Shown: positions 60,571 through 64,000 of the stretch, one piece after another | How positions within the stretch are numbered: the stretch's first letter is position 1 | How the letters are laid out: each line of letters starts with the position of its first letter | NCBI RefSeq assembly: GCF_900091655.1 | Contig: NZ_LT594621.1 | Span: forward strand, 3,563,052 to 3,627,051 | Reading direction: 5' to 3' | DNA length: 64,000 nucleotides | Source: Culturomica massiliensis | GTDB lineage: Bacteria > Bacteroidota > Bacteroidia > Bacteroidales > Marinifilaceae | Translations under genes and position numbers: made by a program | Notes under the pieces: model-generated | The model's input: the letters and a program-made list of their open reading frames with translations, nothing else | What the model was told of the DNA's origin: nothing | Database searches by the model: none

Positions 60571-63189
60571 ATGAAAAGGAGAGTATTATTATTTTTGATG
60601 ATATGTGTCTTAGCAGGCGGATGTCATCCGGATGATGAATTACAAAGCGATCCGGATAAAAGGGAATTTTCCGAGACAGAAATGGATATGATGAGTGTAA
60701 AAGGGCGGTTGCGGATCAAGTTATCCCAGGAGTTAGCCAATTCTCTCGAAATATCGGTAGATTCTGTCGGTATTCGTACCCGGGTAAGCGGTATGGATCA
60801 TGTTTTAACGGCTTTAGGGGCTAGTTCTATGCGGCGGACATTCCCGCCGGCCGGTCGTTTTGAGGCTCGTACCCGTGCTGCAGGCTTGCATTTGTGGTAC
60901 GATATTGTTTTTGATGAGGACAAGCCGGTTTCCCGGGCTTCCGCTGATTTCTTGCAGTTTCCGGGTGTTGAAATCGTGGAGCCGATCCGTAAAACGGTTC
61001 AATTGACATTGCCTTTCAATGATCCCGAGTTGGATAAGCAATGGCATTATTACAACGACGGTTCTCTCAGTGGTTCTATTGCCGGGGCTGATATAAATCT
61101 TTTTGAAGCCTGGAAAACAGAAACAGGTAAGAAAGAAGTGATTGTATCGGTGGTTGATGGAGGAATTGATTTTGAACATGAGGATTTAGCTGCCAATATG
61201 TGGATGAATGAAGCAGAAGTGAACGGAGTTCGTAATAAAGACGATGATGACAACGGTTATAAGGATGATGTGTACGGTTTCAATTTTGTAGATCAGGTCG
61301 GGACAATCAAGCCGGGCAAGCATGGAACACATGTCGCCGGAACAGTTGCCGCTGTGAACAATAATGGGAAAGGGGTTTGCGGTGTTGCCGGAGGGGACGG
61401 TTCCGGGAATGGTGTCAGATTGATGTCGTGTCAGATTTTTGGAACTGATGCCAGTGGTAAGGATATTAGTGCGGATGGAGCTCCTGCGATCAAATATGGT
61501 GCCGACAATGGAGCGGTTATCAGTCAGAACAGTTGGGGGTATGAAAAGGGTGGTTCTGCACTTCCGGCCTCTTTAAAGGCTGCTATAGATTATTTTGTAA
61601 CTTATGCAGGGGTGGATGAACACGGAAATCAGGAAGGGCCGATGAAAGGAGGTATTGTAATTTTTGCTGCCGGTAATGATAATCTTCCTCTTGCTTATCC
61701 GGCCTGTTATGAGAAGGTTGTTGCTGTCGCTGCGCTCACAAGCGATTATAGAAAAGCTGATTTTTCCAATTACGGCGAATGGGTGGATATTTCAGCTCCG
61801 GGGGTTCGGATATACAGTACTACTCCCGGAAATACCTACGGTTATTTACAAGGTACTTCCATGGCTTGTCCGCATGTATCGGGCGTAGCTGCTTTGGTCG
61901 TTTCTAAATTCGGCGGACAGGGATATACACCTGAAAAATTAAAAGAACGTTTGTTCAATACGGCTAAAGATATCTATGCCTATAATCGCGGTTATCAGAG
62001 TAAACTGGGTATCGGGCTTATAGATGCTGCGGCTGCCCTGGCTGTAACGAGTACAGTACCGCCTCAGAAAGTGACGAAATTATGGGGTACGGTTTCATCC
62101 AATATTGCTTCTTTGCAGTGGTTGGTTCCTGCTGATCCGGACGATGTGAAAGCAGCCGGTTTTTCTGTATATTATACGCAGGAAGATATCAGTTCATTAA
62201 ATCCGGATAATTTGCCGTCGCATGTCGGTGTGCGGGGATTTGCAACCGGAGATTTGAATGTCGGTGACACGATGACGGCTGTATTGCCCGGACTGGAATT
62301 TGAAACCAACTATAATGTTTTTGTCGATGCTTATGATGCTTCCGGTAATCGCTCCGCGCTTTCTCCCCGTTTCTCTTTTCAAACGGGTTCGAACGGAGTT
62401 CCTGTCATTACTCCGGTGAATGGAAATAGCATTACTTTGCGTGGATTTGAGACCAAGTCATTAGCATTTATTATCTCAGATCCCGATGGGCACGATATGA
62501 CATGGGCTTTGGAAAATCCGTCAGAGGCAATTACCGGAATACTTAATGATAAGACGATCACATTGACTATAAATGCGACGAAATTGGCTCCCGGAACTTA
62601 TCAGGGACGGTTGAATGTGAGCGATGTTTACGGAGCATCTACCGGTTTGAGTTTTACTTATGTTGTGGAACCGAATCATGCACCCCATGTTATTCTTCAA
62701 CCTGAGGATGTTGTGTTTTCGCGGGTGGGAGAACAGATAGCATTGACGTTAGCCGATTATTTTGTGGATGAAGATGGGGAACCGCTCAGTTATTCAACGG
62801 TGGTTTCTGACTCCCGGGTTGCCCATTTGAGTCCTAACAGAGGTAACTTATATATTACAGCTTTGGCTGTAGGTGCGACGGATGTAACTTTAACGGCTAA
62901 AGATGCTTTAGGAGAATCGGCTTCGGTCGCTTTCAGAATTTCGGTTGGAGGTGGAGGTGATCAGGAAGTCAGTTTGTATCCGAATCCGGTAAAAGATAAA
63001 TTGAATATTCTCACGAAAGAAGGAGAGAGTGTTGAAATTATTTTATACAATACGGCAGGCGTAAAAGTTTTGGATGGAAGGTATGTCGTACCGGCACAGG
63101 TGGATCTGAGCAGATTACCGGGGGGCAGTTATGTGGTGGTAGTGAAATACAACGGTAAAGAATACAAGAATAACATAGTGAAACTGTAA
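60571..63189 (+). CDS. S8 subtilisin-like protease with T9SS C-terminal domain, cassette E
   Basis: The 872-residue protein has the same plan as the A/D protease but clearly diverged. It has a lipobox-like LAGGC (C18), propeptide with FPPAGRFEAR (91-100), catalytic D196, H254, N369 and S430, a fibronectin-III-like domain (about 490-600), cadherin-like repeats, and sorting domain from LYPNPVKD. The last 32 residues (from PAQVDLSRLPGG) equal those of A and D at base level, while the rest does not. The stop overlaps the PorV ATG (TAATG). Confidence 0.92.
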   Translation: MKRRVLLFLMICVLAGGCHPDDELQSDPDKREFSETEMDMMSVKGRLRIKLSQELANSLEISVDSVGIRTRVSGMDHVLTALGASSMRRTFPPAGRFEARTRAAGLHLWYDIVFDEDKPVSRASADFLQFPGVEIVEPIRKTVQLTLPFNDPELDKQWHYYNDGSLSGSIAGADINLFEAWKTETGKKEVIVSVVDGGIDFEHEDLAANMWMNEAEVNGVRNKDDDDNGYKDDVYGFNFVDQVGTIKPGKHGTHVAGTVAAVNNNGKGVCGVAGGDGSGNGVRLMSCQIFGTDASGKDISADGAPAIKYGADNGAVISQNSWGYEKGGSALPASLKAAIDYFVTYAGVDEHGNQEGPMKGGIVIFAAGNDNLPLAYPACYEKVVAVAALTSDYRKADFSNYGEWVDISAPGVRIYSTTPGNTYGYLQGTSMACPHVSGVAALVVSKFGGQGYTPEKLKERLFNTAKDIYAYNRGYQSKLGIGLIDAAAALAVTSTVPPQKVTKLWGTVSSNIASLQWLVPADPDDVKAAGFSVYYTQEDISSLNPDNLPSHVGVRGFATGDLNVGDTMTAVLPGLEFETNYNVFVDAYDASGNRSALSPRFSFQTGSNGVPVITPVNGNSITLRGFETKSLAFIISDPDGHDMTWALENPSEAITGILNDKTITLTINATKLAPGTYQGRLNVSDVYGASTGLSFTYVVEPNHAPHVILQPEDVVFSRVGEQIALTLADYFVDEDGEPLSYSTVVSDSRVAHLSPNRGNLYITALAVGATDVTLTAKDALGESASVAFRISVGGGGDQEVSLYPNPVKDKLNILTKEGESVEIILYNTAGVKVLDGRYVVPAQVDLSRLPGGSYVVVVKYNGKEYKNNIVKL

Positions 63190-64000
63190 TGATGAAAAGA
63201 ACAAATATATTATTGGCCTTTCTTTTGTGCTCTTTCTTTGGGGCACAGGGCCAGAGCGCCTCATTTCTGAATATCAATCCCGATGTCCGTTCTGCGGGTA
63301 TGGGAGACGGTGGTGTAGCTCTCGGAAGCAATGCTTTTTCTTTGTATCTCAATCCTTCGGCTACGGTTTTCGGGGATTCGAAGGGGGCTGTGGCTTATTC
63401 GTATCTGCCGTGGCAGCGGGAGCTGACAGACGGCAGTAATCTGCATATCCTTTCGGGATATTACCGTCTGGGGAACAAAAGCGGTCTTTTGGCCGGGTTC
63501 CGTTATTTTACGCACGGCGATATCGTCGTAACGGACGGTGAGGGCAATACTTCGGGGAGCTTTACCCCGAAAGAATTTTCGATAGACCTGGGTTATGCTT
63601 ACCGGCTTTGTGACCACTGGTCTGTTTCGGCCGTGCTTCATTACATCAGTTCGGATCTGGGGGATTTCTCCGGAGCGAAGAAGGGTTCGGCCTTTGCAGC
63701 GGATCTGGGTGCGATGTATCATGCGCCGTCGTGGAATGCGGGTCTTTCCGTAACGAACCTGGGTTCAAAGATCGATTACGGTTACGACAGCTATGAGCTT
63801 CCTGCCAGCCTGAAAGCGGGCGGGGCTTACTGGCATACCTTTTCTGACCGGCACCGTCTGACGGGTCATGCGGAGCTGGCTTACCGTCTGATGCCTTCCG
63901 ATTACAGCGGCGTGAATGTTGGTCTTGGGGCCGAATACCTTTACAATGATCTGATAGCGGTGCGCGGGGGTTATCACATCGGGGACGATAAGAAGACAGG
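63091..64000 (+). repeat. Direct repeat of the protease tail plus PorV (partner 51462-52371)
   Basis: From CCGGCACAGG in the protease gene to the window end the sequence is near-identical to cassette D, with only a handful of changes (such as L11F, A87I and R143H in PorV). Immediately before that point the two protease genes are clearly different. Confidence 0.88.
63189..64000 (+). CDS. PorV/PorQ-family outer-membrane protein, cassette E (truncated by window end)
   Basis: The first 270 or so residues are present; the family length of 313 implies about 130 bp beyond the window. It is near-identical to the A and D proteins. It overlaps the protease stop by one base. The frame is intact up to the last base. 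Confidence 0.82.
   Translation, partial: MMKRTNILLAFLLCSFFGAQGQSASFLNINPDVRSAGMGDGGVALGSNAFSLYLNPSATVFGDSKGAVAYSYLPWQRELTDGSNLHILSGYYRLGNKSGLLAGFRYFTHGDIVVTDGEGNTSGSFTPKEFSIDLGYAYRLCDHWSVSAVLHYISSDLGDFSGAKKGSAFAADLGAMYHAPSWNAGLSVTNLGSKIDYGYDSYELPASLKAGGAYWHTFSDRHRLTGHAELAYRLMPSDYSGVNVGLGAEYLYNDLIAVRGGYHIGDDKKT

Overview
The window is from a member of the Bacteroidota, most likely a gut-type Bacteroidales genome. The evidence is the SusC/SusD pairs, promoters of the Bacteroides type (TTTG, 19-20 bp spacer, TAnnTTTG), weak Shine-Dalgarno signals, and cargo with type A C-terminal domains of the type IX secretion system (T9SS). Odoribacteraceae (Odoribacter/Butyricimonas) is a guess from the T9SS plus SusCD mix; nothing in the window fixes the genus.

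Bases 1-19.5k are core chromosome: a partial protein, a lipoprotein, rsmI, two tandem tRNA-Glu genes with a clear promoter, rpsT, radC, grpE-dnaJ, oxyR, inorganic pyrophosphatase, a ComM-like ATPase, lpxH, a TlpA-like lipoprotein, a metal (probably copper) set made of a Cys-rich protein, a TonB receptor and an HMA protein, and an amino-sugar set made of a nucleotidyltransferase, a NagB/LmbE fusion and a ROK regulator.

Bases 19.6k-64k are a family of five related cassettes, here called A (minus strand, 19.6-28.9k), B (29.6-35.1k), C (35.4-41.2k), D (42.7-52.5k) and E (52.8k to beyond the window). The full plan, seen in D and E, is: susC, susD, one or two Calx-beta-like lipoproteins, a terminator-like hairpin, a small secreted protein, a subtilisin-like S8 protease with a T9SS C-terminal signal, and a PorV-family outer-membrane protein translationally coupled to the protease. 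A keeps only a frameshifted stub of the small gene, B has only susC-susD-small gene, and C has susC-susD-lipoprotein plus a 70-bp scar of the PorV gene. An IS30-family element sits in front of susC of cassette D.

The inferred working model is a set of surface proteolysis and peptide-uptake cassettes. The secreted S8 protease, delivered with its own PorV-like shuttle, would make peptides that SusCD and the surface lipoproteins bind and import. The array looks recombinationally active. The protease-PorV units of A and D are near-identical 3.9-kb inverted repeats. The CTD tail plus PorV of D and E are near-identical direct repeats. All five susC genes share an almost invariant 5' block, and an 11-bp palindrome, GCTTACTAAGC, lies about 95-100 bp before each susC start (about 113 bp in D once the IS is removed). 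No recombinase or dedicated regulator is encoded in the window.
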